NCBI GenBank assembly: GCA_963966185.1
Contig: CAWZYM010000238.1
Span: forward strand, 62,001-126,000
DNA: 64,000 bases
Direction of reading: 5' to 3'
Source: Rhabditoides inermis
Taxonomy: Eukaryota > Nematoda > Chromadorea > Rhabditida > Rhabditidae
In this document: positions 50,307-62,258 of the stretch, one piece after another
Layout: each line of letters begins with the position of its first letter
Position numbering within the stretch: position 1 is the stretch's first letter
Notes under the pieces: generated by a model
What the model was told of the DNA's origin: nothing
The model's input: the letters and a program-made list of their open reading frames with translations, nothing else
Database searches by the model: none
Program-made: the position numbers and the translations under genes

Positions 50307-51662
50307 TTCTCTTTCTCTTTCTCTTTCTCTTTCTCTTTTCTTTTCTCTTTCTCTTTCTCTTTCTCTTTCTCTTTCTCTTTCTCTTTCTCTTTCTCTTTCT
50401 CTTTCTCTTTCTCTTTCTCTTTCTCTTTCTCTTTCTCTTTCTCTTTCTCACTGATATATTTCAAGATGACATCGTGCGACGTGTGTCACGGTGGTATCAA
50501 CTTTGCGGGCAAGCCGGCAGCCCGCTGCTTGGACTGCAATCAGCACGTACATACTTCGTGTCAGAAGAGACTCGCCCTGCCTTGTTTGCCTCGACAGGTA
50601 CGCAGGAGAAGCATTTAATATATTATGAAGTGTTTAGGTGACTCCTCGCACGCCGGCCAAGCAGCGCACGGTCTCCTACCACCTCAACCAGTTCTGTCCC
50701 TCGTCCGCGCCCATGATCCCCCATGTCATCATCTACTGTGTCGTTGCTCTCGAGAGGAACAGGCTTTCATTCGAGGGAATCTACCGCGTTCCTGGAAAGA
50801 AGAACCAGGTTTGTTGATCCCATTGTTAGAAAAAAACAATAATTGTCTTGTAGGTTGAAAAGGTGCTGGAGGAGCTGAAGACATCTCGCGCAGTTCCAAA
50901 GCTGGAGCTTCAAGATACGGAGGTGATCACAGACTGTATCAAGTCTTTCCTCCGCCACCTCAAGGTTTGTTATGAAATTTCTGTATAACGTTGCATGACC
51001 ACATGCATCGCTTTTCAGGACCCGCTGATTCCGAAATCTTCTCGTGAGGAGTTTCTGCGTGCAACGTCGACGGACAACGCGTCTCTTCTGAATCAGGCTA
51101 TCTGTGATCTGCCGCAGCCCAACAGAGACACCCTCGCCTACCTCATCATGCACTGGCACAAAGTACGGACTAGTTATCTCTATCCCTCTTCGTATTCGAA
51201 CATTGATTACAGGTGTCTGAGATGAGCGCAAAGAACATGATGCCCTTGGAGAACATAGCGCGTGTGGTTGCGCCTACAGTGGTGGGCTGTGCAGCGGCGC
51301 TGTCTCGGGCCGACCTGGACTCTGCTCTCTCGGACACTCGCCGCCAGGAGGCAGTGATGATGGCGCTTCTCAAGCTCGGCACCGAGTACTGGCAGCGCTT
51401 CCTTGTCGACTTGCCTGTGCCCGGTGGAGAGGGCCGCCGCACGCAGCACGACAGGGCCGAGCGCGTCACTTCGCCGTGCGCCGTCGACCGCTCCATGCTC
51501 GGGCCTGTGAGCTGCACTCCGACTGCGCCCGCGCCTCTTCTCCGCCCTGTCACCACTCAGAGGAGATTCGTTGACAGACGGTGAGTACAGGAAAAAGGAG
51601 AAGTGAATAAGTGAACTTGACACTGAATGACATGTTGCAGGTTCTTCGACAGCCCCATGTAG
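48520..51662 (+). CDS. cyk-4: CYK-4/MgcRacGAP (centralspindlin RhoGAP)
   Basis: Fourteen exons: 48520-48643, 48688-48799, 48849-48996, 49043-49251, 49294-49423, 49472-49648, 49709-49776, 49827-49923, 50466-50597, 50638-50808, 50854-50964, 51019-51162, 51213-51580 and 51641-51662, about 670 residues, near the family length. An N-terminal coiled coil ([20 protein letters not shown] onward) would bind the kinesin partner ZEN-4/MKLP1. A Ser/Arg-rich linker follows. The C1 zinc domain is [10 protein letters not shown]...[12 protein letters not shown]. The RhoGAP domain has the arginine finger in [14 protein letters not shown] and the NLI/NNA-type helix [20 protein letters not shown]. It acts in central spindle assembly and cytokinesis. 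Intron 8 contains the giant hexanucleotide repeat listed next. Confidence 0.93.
49930..50449. repeat. ~520-bp (TTTCTC)n hexanucleotide repeat in cyk-4 intron 8
   Basis: The intron between the linker exon and the C1-domain exon (49924-50465) is almost entirely TTTCTC units, about 85 copies with a handful of length slips. It ends directly before a TTTCAAG acceptor, so the pyrimidine run doubles as an enormous polypyrimidine tract. Confidence 0.97.
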
Positions 51663-52312
51663 TGCGGCTTTCGTTGTGCCTTGCCGTCTCGATCTCCGTC
51701 CCATGTGTATCTCACTGTATCATCGGATCGTGTCTCCTCTTGTCTTTTCCCCGCGTGTGTCTTGTTTTCGTTCTTTTCCCTTTTTTTAATGCGTTTCTCT
51801 TGGCATATAGAGTTATGTACACTGTATTGTACGGTATTTTGTCGTATTGCCCACATCCACCCACCTACTGCCCAAGTTTCTTCCCTCGTGTGCCCAATAA
51901 TAATCAGCCCTACCTACTCTAGTTGCACAATTGACTTTTTATGCTGCAAGCATTGCGTGCTATACTCAACACAATACATACGTATGTTTATATTTGCGAG
52001 GTTATGAATTGAATAAATCAATTGGAGAAGTAGTCGATTGTCTATAAGTCATGCGTTATTGGACGCCGGTAGTATCTGACTTCTGACTTCTAACACGTCA
52101 TATCTCACTGTTCTCTTTTTCTGCAACGTAATTGTTGCGTGAACTTTGAAATGCATATGTTTTGTTGCAGGCTCATTTGCATATGTTTGGCACGATCTTT
52201 CATCAGTGGCTGTGGATTAGCTCATTGTGGCCGCTTTGCGTGGTGTGTGGGTGGGTTGAAAAGAGCTTGGAAGGACGGCCGGTCACACTCGCCTCCCTCC
52301 CTTCACTGAGAG
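51663..52312. other. Intergenic region between cyk-4 and FRK-like kinase
   Basis: 3' untranslated sequence with a GAATAAAT signal near 52011, then the kinase promoter region. No gene recognised. Confidence 0.5.
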
Positions 52313-53985
52313 ATGGCGCACCTCGTCATCTCACCCCAACTCGCCGCCGAGAAGTGGTACCACGGACTCCTCCCCAGGGAGGACATCAAGGTACCGCCCC
52401 TATGGCTCAGTCCCTCTCATTGTCAACATCGTTATAGACGATGATTCGCAAGAACGGAGAGTTCTTGGTGCGTACGACTGAGCCGAATGCGGGAGAGGCG
52501 CGCACTCTGGTGCTGTCGGCGATGCAGAAAGAAGAGCTGGAGGATATGGGGGTAAGGAGAAGAGAGGGGCGGGAAGGGCAGACTGACTGTGCTCTTGTGC
52601 TCTTGTGCAGCTCAAGCACATGCTCATCAAGTGGACTCCGGAGGGAAAGTGCTACATCGAGAAGTTCACGTTCGACACTGTCTCTGCCATGGTCGAGCAC
52701 CACATGCGCACTGCCGAGTCTGTGATGAAGGTATGTGCGGGAGGAAGTGAGGGAGAGTGTGACACGTGGTGGTTCAGAACCAGGAGGTGATACTGAAGCT
52801 GCCGCTGCCCCGCCAGCACTGGGAGCTGGAACACGAGGACATCCAGTGCACCAAGAAACTGGGCGAGGGCGCGTTCGGAGAAGTGCACAAGGTGTGTGCA
52901 GCAGGAGCAAGGGGGGATTGACAGACCGACCGTGCGTTTGTAGGGCACTCTCAAGCAGAAAAACGGCAAGCCGTCGGTCGATGTGGCCATCAAGCTGGCT
53001 AAGCTCGAGGCCCTCACCAAGGTGCAGATCAAGGAGATCATGAAGGAGGCGCGTCTCATGCGCAACTTCGACCACCCTAACGTCGTCAAGTTCTTCGGAG
53101 TCGCTGCCGGTCAGGAGCCTCTCATGGTCGTCATGGAGCTGGTACGGAGTACTGTACTGTGTACAGTACTGTAGCTACCGTATTCCAGGCGACGTGCGGA
53201 GCGTTGGACTCGTACCTGCAGAAGCACGAGCAGCCGCTGAACGTGAAGATGGAGATGTGCCTGCAGAGTGCTTGGGGCATCGACTATCTCCACAAACAGC
53301 CCGTGCTTCACAGAGATATCGCCGCCAGGAACTGTCTGTACGGAGCTGGGCAGGCGAGTAGTTGCTTTTCATTTTGTTTCTTATCTGATTTGTTTAGGTG
53401 AAGATCTCGGATTTCGGTCTGACTCGCGAGGGAACTGTGTACCAGATGAACCCCAAGAACAAGGTACCTATTCGCTGGCTCGCCCCCGAAACCCTGAAAA
53501 CTGCCATCTACACGCAGAAGACTGATGTCTACTCTTTCGGTGAGTACCATAGATACCATATCTCGGTGCTACTGTACTATACCGTACCCTTACAGGTATC
53601 ATGTGCTGGGAGATCTTCAACAACGGCATCGAGCCGTACCCTGGAATGACGGTGGCTGAGGTGTTCGGAAAAGTGCGCGAAGGATATCGCATGCCGCTCC
53701 CGCCGGCCGTTAACCCTGAGATCCAGAAGATCATTGAGGTGTGCACACGCGTCCTGAGCCTACTCATCTCTCCTCTTGCAGGACAAGTGTTGGGCGGAGA
53801 ACCCGAACGACCGCTTCTCGATGTCGGATGTGGCCAAGCACATGGCGCGCAACCTGGGAGTGACTCGGCCGAACTTCGAGGCGATGGCGGCTGCTGCGAA
53901 GGCGGAGCGGGAGAAGGCTGAGGAGGAAGAGAGGAAGGCACTCGCTGATGCCCTCAAGAAGGGAAAGGGCGGCAAGAAGAAGTAG
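52313..53985 (+). CDS. FRK/Fer-like SH2 tyrosine kinase (nematode expansion type)
   Basis: Nine exons: 52313-52390, 52438-52551, 52611-52730, 52778-52891, 52944-53141, 53189-53353, 53398-53539, 53596-53738 and 53782-53985, about 425 residues. The SH2 domain comes first (WYHGLLPREDIK, GEFLVRTTE). The kinase follows: GEGAFGEVHKG, VAIKLAK (Lys), LHRDIAARNCL (HRD), KISDFGLTREG (DFG), PIRWLAPETL (APE) and DVYSFGIMCWEIF. It ends in a charged KKGKGGKKK tail. No F-BAR domain is present, the short FES/FER-like architecture that is greatly expanded in nematodes, often in the germ line. All catalytic residues are intact. The intron after exon 6 appears to use a GC donor (CAG|GCGAGT). Confidence 0.9.
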
Positions 53986-54642
53986 ACACAAACCCACATA
54001 CACCCCACCCCACTTACACCCCACCCCGCACTTACATGTAGTTTAGTCGTATCGTTTCCATGAACTTTCTTGATCCGAACTCAATTTACGCCACCGCTGA
54101 GTGAGCCCGATTTTGTAGCCAATTGACTGGCAAATGTGATAAAGAGGATCAGAACGAACATGTGTTTGTTTTGTGTGGTTGTTCAAGGGAACTTACTTTT
54201 TCTGCTTGGTTTCTTCTCCTCTTTCAATGTGTACACATTGGAAATGAAAGTTTGCACGTAGGCACCATTAATGCACGTAGACACCAGTAATTGATTCAGC
54301 CTCGCATCCACTTTTTTGAAAATTGTAGGCTATAAAAGGCCGTCACTCTGACGTCTTTTCGTGTTACACGAAGTTGACTTCACGCGTGAAGTCGGAAGTA
54401 TAAATGGGCCTAAATAGAATCTCCTTCCCGCCCATTCTCTCTCTCTCTCTCTCTCTCTCTGACTATAATCTCTCACTATGCGTCTCTGCGTTCTCTCGCA
54501 CATGAGACAAAGTATGGGCCGGTATTCACTATCACCACTTACGTTTTTCGTCCGTGTTTTATCTCGCGCGCTTGTGGCTGATTGCACGTTTGTGTATTGT
54601 AAATAGGGAGTATAATGAGTACATTAGTGTGTATTTTGCAGG
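53986..54642. other. Intergenic region with CT repeat
   Basis: It contains a short (CT)n run (about 54437-54463) and a TAGGC...GGGCCTA-flanked stretch (about 54329-54413) that may be a degraded relative of the hairpin at 22974. No gene is supported. Confidence 0.45.
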
Positions 54643-56639
54643 ATGGTTATGACTCCCATCGTCTCTGCGACAGAGCTGAAAGCCGAGATCGAGGTGAGAG
54701 ATGAGACACGATGCCGTGTCATCGATTGTCGTGTGTGTTTTGGCGTGGTTGGATACTCACTCGGCAGTGTATGGTTGTGAAGGGAGTACAATACTGTGGT
54801 GACGGCGGTTGCAGGCGGGCGGCGTGCGTGTGATCGATGTGGCCTACACTATGGGCCCGAAGCACGATCACGAGGAGTTCATGAAGAACAGCTACGCACA
54901 ATTCGAGAGACTCGCCCGCGAGAAGGTGCGTGCTTGTTTGGAAGGGCGGTGGTATTCGATTATATATTGAGTCACTTGTGATTACATATGTTGTGTAGGT
55001 GAATGAGGACTATGCGGCTGAGCACCTACCAGGAGCCGTCCACTTCAACTTCGACGTCGGATACTACCCCGGAAAGTAAGTGGGATTACATGAATGCGAT
55101 GCGGCATGAACTCGTATTCAGAACAGAGAAGTACTCCCTGTATCCGGCCGAGGAGTTCAGCAAGTACATCCGGATGCTGGGAGTGAACAAGGGAGACAGG
55201 CTGGTGGTGAGTGAGGCTTTATATAATCAGTAAGCTTGGGAAATGTTGTTGTGAACATATGCTATAGTCGGTTTGGATCCTATATGCCATTCGTGACATT
55301 TCACATGTTGTGCAGTTTTGTGCAACACAACATGAAGGTCTTCTAATATCCAAAACGCTTTCATGCGAAGGAATCGAACCCGTGGTCAGAACTCAGCGAT
55401 TGCGCACTGGCGGCGCGCTCAACCACTGCGTCATTGAGGCTCGTACTGAGAGGTCATTGCATATCGAAGATATGCATGCTTGTTATATCTCATCATCGTA
55501 CACTGAAGAGGCCAGTGCAGCTAGATGGGCTCTCTCTTCGATCTCTTAACCACTGCCTCTATGGCGCAGTGGTAGTGTGCGCCAGTAGCGCACAATCGCC
55601 GCGATCTGTTCACGGGTTCGATTCCTACTGATGGAAGCGTTTTGGATATTTGATGACATACATGTACAGATGGCATATAGGATCCAATCCGACTATAGGT
55701 GTACAGCCGTGGCGCAGGTGGCGGCATGCTGTTCTCGGCCCGTCTCTGGTGGACCATGAGGGTGCGTGGATACACCCTATCTACCTCAAGTTTATTTTCA
55801 TATTCAGGCCTACGGCCATGAGAACGTGTCGGTGCTGAATGGAGGTCTGGAAGCATGGATCACTGAGGGACTGCCCACTGAGAGTGGCAAGGTGGAGGTG
55901 AAGGTAGGGAAGAGAAGGAGAGGAGAGACAGAGGAGGTGGAGGAGATGAGAAGATCATAGTGTTTCAGCCCGGTAACTGGGAAGGGGTGGGACCGAATGA
56001 GCTGCTGGCTACTTTCGAGTACCTCAACGACAAGAACGCGGAAGGACAGAGCAAGTGGGTCACTTGGACAGTGGAAGAGACGAATGTGCGTGTTGTAGGT
56101 TTGACTGTCTGGAGAAGATAAACTATTTCGACGCCCGTCCGGCGGCGCAGTTCACTGGCGCCGAGCCGCTTGCCGTGCCTGCACCCCGTCAGTCCGCTCC
56201 ACTTCTTTCTGTGTTTCGTGAGCATACGTCGATGTTGCAGACGCAACCGGCTTCCACAACCGTGGTGCGAAGAACATTCCGCTCGGCGCGGTGATCACGC
56301 CCAAGGGACTCCAGTCACACGACAAGATCCGCGAGTGTGAGTGGGGGAGGAATGGACTGTGGTTGGAATGATTGGCAGGGATGTGGTTATGCGTGTGTGT
56401 TGTTGCAGTGGTTGGGGCGGCGGGGCTGCAGCCTGGCGCGGAGACTGTGTGCGCGTGCAACGGGGGGCAGGCCGCATGTCTCCTCTCACTCGCACTCGCC
56501 ACTATCGGAGTCGAATCCAAGATATACAATGTGAGTGGAGCGATGGGTATGGATGGGTGCACACATCTCACTCCTTCTTCTGCAGGGCAGTATGTCCGAG
56601 CTCTGCGTTCGCGCTTCCCATCTTATCAACGAGAAGTGA
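54643..56639 (+). CDS. 3-mercaptopyruvate sulfurtransferase/thiosulfate sulfurtransferase
   Basis: Eleven exons: 54643-54693, 54815-54925, 54999-55075, 55122-55206, 55699-55761, 55808-55903, 55969-56054, 56099-56187, 56241-56336, 56409-56530 and 56586-56639. Two rhodanese domains: the first has RVIDVAYTMGPKHDHEEF, HLPGAVHFNFDVGYYP and RLWWTMRAYGHENVSVLNGG. The second has NYFDARPAAQFTG, NIPLGAVITPKGL, the active-site loop VCACNGGQAACLLSLALA with its Cys, and IYNGSMSE. It transfers sulfane sulfur from 3-mercaptopyruvate, in cysteine breakdown and H2S production. The start follows a TTGCAG acceptor. Intron 4 carries an inverted tRNA-like element whose end forms the acceptor of exon 5. Confidence 0.88.
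55262..55698. mobile_element. 437-bp inverted element with two tRNA-like units, in MPST intron 4
   Basis: Terminal inverted repeats of 29 bases (CTATAGTCGG... and ...CCGACTATAG) differ at one position. Inside, both arms contain GGGTTCGATTCC, a perfect pol III B box, and GCAGTGG-type A boxes, in opposite orientations (left unit on minus, about 55440-55370; right unit on plus, about 55560-55630). Each arm also shares TATCCAAAACGCTT outside the B box. The element is therefore a palindromic pair of tRNA-derived SINE-like units. Its last bases CTATAG are the 3' splice site of the host intron. Confidence 0.75.
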
Positions 56640-56842
56640 GCCCTGAGCCCTTTCTCTTCACTTCAGAATCATCTATGTACTCCACATTCTCACTTTGCGA
56701 TAAAGTTATTTGTTTGGAAAAGTTATTAGTGTTGATTGTATGAGTGAATTGAAGAGATATTACAACACGACAAATCATTTACAAAGGCTTCATTTCAAAT
56801 CAAATCAAAAACTTTATCCAGAATCTCAATACACAAAACATA

Positions 56843-57728
56843 ATTGTCTCGCTATGGAGCTGGTCCCGTGAGCATTATCGATTTCCATTCAACGTCGTTG
56901 TCACTCCTCGCCAATGTCGCCCAGTTCTCGCCACATCGTCCGTTCCGTTCCATCATCTCCTTCAGGTCGTCGCTCCATTTCACATACGGTGCTCCTATTC
57001 TCCTCGTCTTATCGTACGGTCTCCATTCTGTTACTAGTCTCGACCATCGGTTGTTGAATGTCGCTACCTTCTTTGCCCAATTCGTTTTTCTTTTCCATGC
57101 AATATCCATAATATCGCGTAGTCCTGTCAGCTCTCGCACTCGTTCATTTCTCATTCTATCTATCTCGTAGGGTAACATTAATCATCGATCTTTCCATTCG
57201 ACGTTGCATTCTCCTTAGTTTATCCTTTTGTTCTTCCGCACTTGCTCAGGTTTCGCAACAGTAGAGGGCTCCCGGTAATACACAAGTGTAGATCACGGCT
57301 CGCTTCCTCTTCATGGGCACAGTCCGTCCTGCTTGTGAGAAAGCGTCGATGTCTATTGAACGCTCCCCACTCCCCACGCATTCTTTTTCGTAGTCGAGGA
57401 AGACAAGGACTAGGTTGCATTTGTAGGTGTAGCTTTTCCAGATTAGTTCTTTGATGGTGTGAACATGTTCTGTTGTTGAGAAGTTCTTTCTGAAGCCAGC
57501 TTGTTCTTTTGCCTGTTCATCGTCTAATAGGGGCTCCATTCTTCCCAATAGTATTCGTGTCAGCAACTTGTATAGTGTCGGTAGTACGGCTATGGGTCGG
57601 AAATTGCCGAGGTCAGTAAGATCTCCGCTTTTGGGGATCAGTGTAGTTATAGAATCTGCAAAGAGAGGGGGCGGACATCCATCGTTCATTATGTCGTTGA
57701 ACAGCCGCACTATGTCCTTTGTATTGCT
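56843..57728 (-). pseudogene. Truncated LINE with partial reverse transcriptase
   Basis: On the minus strand, a segment with TTLIPKSGDLTDLGNFRPIA, VLPTLYKLLTRILLGRMEPL and EQAGFRKNFSTTEHVHTIKE is the start of a non-LTR reverse transcriptase (RTE/CR1-like pattern). It then jumps, after VFLDYEKE, to a distal C-terminal region (DIAWKRKTNWAKKVATFNNR, WSRLVTEWRP...RRIGAPYVKWSDDL). The catalytic DD motif region is deleted, and neither an endonuclease domain nor a 5' end is present. It is not capable of transposition. Confidence 0.8.
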
Positions 57729-58617
57729 TCATTTAACAACGAGACAGCAGCTGAAACGAATGAAAGTGGTTCAGTTAGAATTGCGAATCGCACACTCAGA
57801 CTCAAGTGGGAAGAGTTTCACATCACCATTTGTGTTCATTTCGGTTCACACATTCAGAGCCGCATTCGACCGATATGTCAAGTCAAAACAAATATAATCT
57901 AATTTTGAGGCGACACGGCTGTTTGATTTCTTCTATTAAGTAGCGGACAGACTCAAATCCTAGGGTCAGAAACAGCCTCAGATTTGTATCTGAGTGTCAG
58001 AAACAGGTTCAGATTTTGGGTCATATTTGCCTCAGATTTTGCCTCAGATTGTTTCACCAGCCTCAGAAATAGGCATTGTTAGCATTGTTAGCATTGTTTA
58101 GCATAGCATTACAATTAGCATTGTTACTGTCTACGTTCCTCCTCTGTTCTCTCTTCTCTGGTCCTTTGGAAAAGGCATCGATCAAGGCATCGATCGGAAG
58201 ACTGCATCATAGTTCCAGTCTTCTCACATCGGATCTAATAGGATAGGGTCAGAAAAAAAACCAAGCACACTGCATTAGACAGAACGAATTTTTTTCTATT
58301 CGAAACATGCACTTTCATTCTAGGTTAGGGGACGCTAAAACTTTTGACATCAAAACTGTTCGTCTAACACGTATATGGGAAAATGTGAAACATGACTATA
58401 AAAAAACATTTATTTATATAAAACGAAATATATTTTTTCTTAACTGTAATCTGATCAGCAAAGGTGAATTATACATTTAAGTTCTAACTCGATTTGTAAG
58501 TTACATCATTGATTCGTTTTGTGTTGAGTAGTTGGTCGCGTAATCTCCCTCTGAAACAGCATTTGATAGAGGGGGAGGGGGGTTGGAGTAGTGAGAGAGG
58601 GGAGAGAAGGACTCACC
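57729..58617. other. Intergenic region
   Basis: AT-rich. It includes several partial repeats of a CAGATTTTG/CCTCAGATT motif (about 57948-58070) and TTAGCATTG repeats (about 58077-58125). No gene recognised. Confidence 0.5.
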
Positions 58618-59610
58618 TCACTCTTTCTCGCTCTCGGTGGCCTCGTTCTCCTTCCTTGTCATCGCAGCTTCGAAGACGCTGTGAAGAGTGTTCAGCTGCT
58701 GCTCCACTTCCAGCATGGACAGATGAATGCTCTGCGGAGGAAACACGATCTGAAAGTACCCCATCCCATCTCCGTTTCCCTCTCTCGCATACCGGATGGT
58801 CGACGGTTGGCGGCTGCGGGAAGTCGTCGCTGGGAGTGGACAGTAGCCGCGGCGGCTGCCCCACCCTCTCTGTCTCCCAGTCCTTGTACCAACGCAGACT
58901 CGACGAGATCGCATCGTCGAATGGGTGCTTCTTCTTCCACTCCTCCTCCTGCCTCCTCCTCTCCTCCTCCTCTTCTTTCCTCCTCCTCTCCTCTTCTCTC
59001 ACTCGCTCCTCCTCTCTCTTCCGCTCCTCCTCCCGCCTTCTAGCTTTCTCCTTCCGTCTTCTCTCCTCCTCCTCCTCCTCCCTCCGTTTTCTCTCCTCCT
59101 CTTCTTTCTTTCCTTTCTCTTCCAGTTCCCTCTTCCTTCTCTCTTCCTCTTCCTTTCTCTTCCTTTCTGCTTCCGCCCTCTTCTGAGCTTCCTGCTTGTC
59201 GATGCGTTCCTGCTCTTTGTCCGTCCGTATCTTCCGCTCCGGCTCCGGCTCCGGCGTCGGCTTCGGCTTTGGGTCCGACTTCGGGGGCTCCACCCAGCAA
59301 CACAACTTCTGGAAATATATTATGTGCACGGCCCTGCACAGTACCAGGTTACTGTATCTACAGTACGGACGCGACTTCGCACCTTTTTCCAGCACACACA
59401 GAGGCCTATTATAGTGACAACGAAAGTGAGGAAGAGGGCGACCGATACACCAGCTACTATGTAGACATTCTGACTGGAAAGACCGAGCTGCAATAAATCG
59501 ATAACCGATCGATAATCAATCGATAAAATATAGTTTGCAAGAAATACAGAGTACAAAAAGGCGGATGAGGAAGTGGAAGGGGGTAAACGTGCAATGAACA
59601 TACGATGTTC

Positions 59611-59643
<33 letters not shown>

Positions 59644-59681
59644 GATGGCGGAGGATTGTCAGGCTGGCCGATGGGTGGCAT
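58618..59681 (-). CDS. Single-pass membrane protein with long E/K/R-rich helix
   Basis: Four exons: 59681-59604, 59495-59383, 59313-about 58791, and 58752-58618. The start MPPIGQPDNPPPSQ precedes a polyglutamine run of about ten, encoded by a (TTG)n microsatellite on the plus strand. A membrane segment follows (VAGVSVALFLTFVVTIIGLC), then Cys residues (CVCWKKLCCW) that could be palmitoylated. A (KP)(EP) linker and about 130 residues of Glu/Lys/Arg-only helix follow, consistent with a single alpha-helix or coiled coil. It ends with a helix, LEVEQQLNTLHSVFEAAMTR. No enzyme domain is seen. The topology is likely N-out/C-in (inference). I do not recognise a family. A TCGCAG acceptor 12 bases before the ATG may be the trans-splice site. 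Confidence 0.6.
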
Positions 59682-60974
59682 AACCACGACACGCTGCGAG
59701 GAGAGGAAGGGGGAAATGACGAGACGACAAGCGAAAAGGGGGTGACTAGCGCGAGAAGAAAACTAATTGATCAAAATGATAGGCTGATGTGTGCAATGTT
59801 AGTAATTCACGTTTCACGTGATTATTTTGCACCAATATGTTTTTTTGTGTTCATTTGTGCACACATCCACATGTACGGTGACTCCGGATGGAACAACCCT
59901 CATGGCTTATGGTTATCGAATGCATGTTTCCATGTTTTCAGTGTTCTTTATTAATTATTCCATTTTGACCTGCAACCTGTATGTTCTTTGCTAGGAGCTA
60001 GAATACATCATGTAAGAATGTTGATTCGGTTGTCTCTTGCTTGCCATATGCAAATTCAACCTGGCTGTGCACACAGCCAGCCACCCACACCTTTCAAGTT
60101 CGTCCCGGCCGCGCATACAATCCCATCAAAAAACCACCCACACCAGTTATGTTGCGGTCAGTGTTTTCGAAACGTAGCCTTTGATCATTCGTTCATAAAA
60201 CACTTCAGAATTGCACGATGTTGTTGTTGTCGTTGTCGTTATTGTTGTTGTTGTGATTTGTGATAGACGAGGTTTTTTCCAGAAAAAGAAAGGCGCTGCA
60301 AGGTTTCACAGTGTGCAAATAGAGCAGTTAGCACTTTTGCGACTTTACAGAAATTCTCTCTTCCCCCTCTCTCCCTCTCTCCAGACAATATTTTTTTTTA
60401 ACTTTTGCTTTGATTTCAGATTTTATACTATATCATTCGTTTCGTTTCTTACTGTTTCCAAGCTGCATGAATCAATGTGAAGCCAATGAATCCTCTTCAT
60501 TATCTTGTCGCTACCCGGTGTCACATTTTTGTATCACAAAAATGCAGAAACATATGAAAAATACTAATTTTAAGATTGTGAAGTATTCCGTAATTGAATA
60601 TTTACTGAATGTGATGTGATGTGGAATGAATAGCTTGAATAGCTCTTTCGGAACGTTCAGCGTTGTCGGCTGGTGTTATCAGGGCTTCGATAATCTAGGT
60701 GTGGCCCGTGTGTCGTATGCAACTTATCTCATGCGACCCTCTACGAATCGCCCGCACATTACTTCAGATTAAAAGTCATTGCAACATGCAATTTATTTGT
60801 TCTAGGCTCTAGCGAAAATACCACAAATCATATTTGATATTATTCTAAACTGGTTTAGATAGGTAGATTTTGCCATTCTCTGACTTGCGTTGTTTTGGTG
60901 ATTAGTTCATTAGTTCGCAATTCGCAATGTAGGCAATATCATATTGCCGATGCATGAATTCTTTATCATATTTC

Positions 60975-61021
<47 letters not shown>

Positions 61022-61403
61022 CATCTCCATGTATGATTTGTATGGTCGCGTCTCATGTTTGCACTGTATCCATAGAATTCAACGTGGCTTTCCACCATTC
61101 TCTGTCTATTACGAGCCCATATTCCATATATCCCTGTTTACATCTTAGTTTCTCATTAGGGTTTATGCAAACGCCATGTTTTTTTATACCCATTTTATTG
61201 CATAATGAATGTGAGATCTAGAATCTTGATTAGATTCGTATTGCATAGAGGATTACCCTTTGGCTTCGAATTCGTTTCTTCGAACTTGTTCAAATTTCAA
61301 CGTGGACGTTCTATACAGATTCATAAGGACGTAAGCGTCAGTTTGTGCAGAGACCCACCTCGTTCTGTGAAAGTCGCCTAGTGCTCTTCCCAAACCAACA
61401 GAC
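59682..61403. other. Intergenic region with (GTT)n and (CT)n repeats
   Basis: Simple repeats at about 60220-60255 (GTTGTT) and 60978-61018 (CT). Open frames here are short and without domain similarity. No gene is supported. Confidence 0.5.
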
Positions 61404-62204
61404 ATGACAGCGCGGCAACACCGTGAGTTGTGTAAATGTTGTGTGTTGCGTGTTATCATATATGCATTCTCAGATGCGAAACGGCGTGACATCCAGGGCA
61501 TTCGTGGATGGGCGATCGTTCTCGTCCTTCTATTCCACTTCTTCCCACAATACTTCCCTAATGGATACATCGGAGTCGACATGTGAGTACAAGGCAAAAC
61601 ATACCACATACGACACGTTTCATGTTCAGGTTCTTTGTAATCTCTGGATATCTGATCGCGATGATACTGAAACGGTTCGACAGTCTCGGAGTGTCGACAT
61701 TCAAAGTGAACGGGTGGTACTCTCGCGTGTCTCATGCAGTGATTGTAGACCTTCTACTACCGACGTGCCAAGCGTATACTGCCGCTATATCTACTTGCGA
61801 TACTTGTCATTCTGCTTGCACTACTATTCGTCTTCCCCGAGAGATTCACAGTTTCCAACATTAAGTAAGAGAGAGGGAGGGAGGGAGGGAGGGAGGGAGG
61901 GAGGGAGGGAGGGAGGGAGGGAGGGAGGGAGGGAGGGAGGGAGAGGGAGAGAGAGAGAGAGAGAGATGGGGTGGGAGGAAGACTGTTTAGGAGTGCCTGG
62001 AAGGCATTGACCCTCACAACCAACATCAAAGGAGAAGACGCGGCGCAAGACTACGAACAGCTTGTGTGTTGTTACTTTTCGGAACTGGCATGTTCCTTCC
62101 TCTGTTCCAGCTATCCAACGCAGTCGATTTGTTCACGCATACCTGGTCTCTGTGCGTCGAAATGCAGTTCTATCTCATTGTACCTGTCCTCTTCCTACTG
62201 CAGG

Positions 62205-62258
<54 letters not shown>

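Noticed and set aside
49705..50641. Very long KRKR/SLSL/FSFS open frames on both strands
   Set aside because: All are translations of the TTTCTC repeat in the cyk-4 intron. Only the end of the plus-strand frame coincides with a real exon.
55360..55640. True tRNA genes in the MPST intron
   Set aside because: A and B boxes are good but no full cloverleaf or acceptor stem can be drawn, and the two units lie inside an inverted element. SINE-like is the better reading.
59742..61221. Several 60-90 codon open frames upstream of the OAC gene
   Set aside because: No splice context, no domain, and AT-rich or repeat composition.
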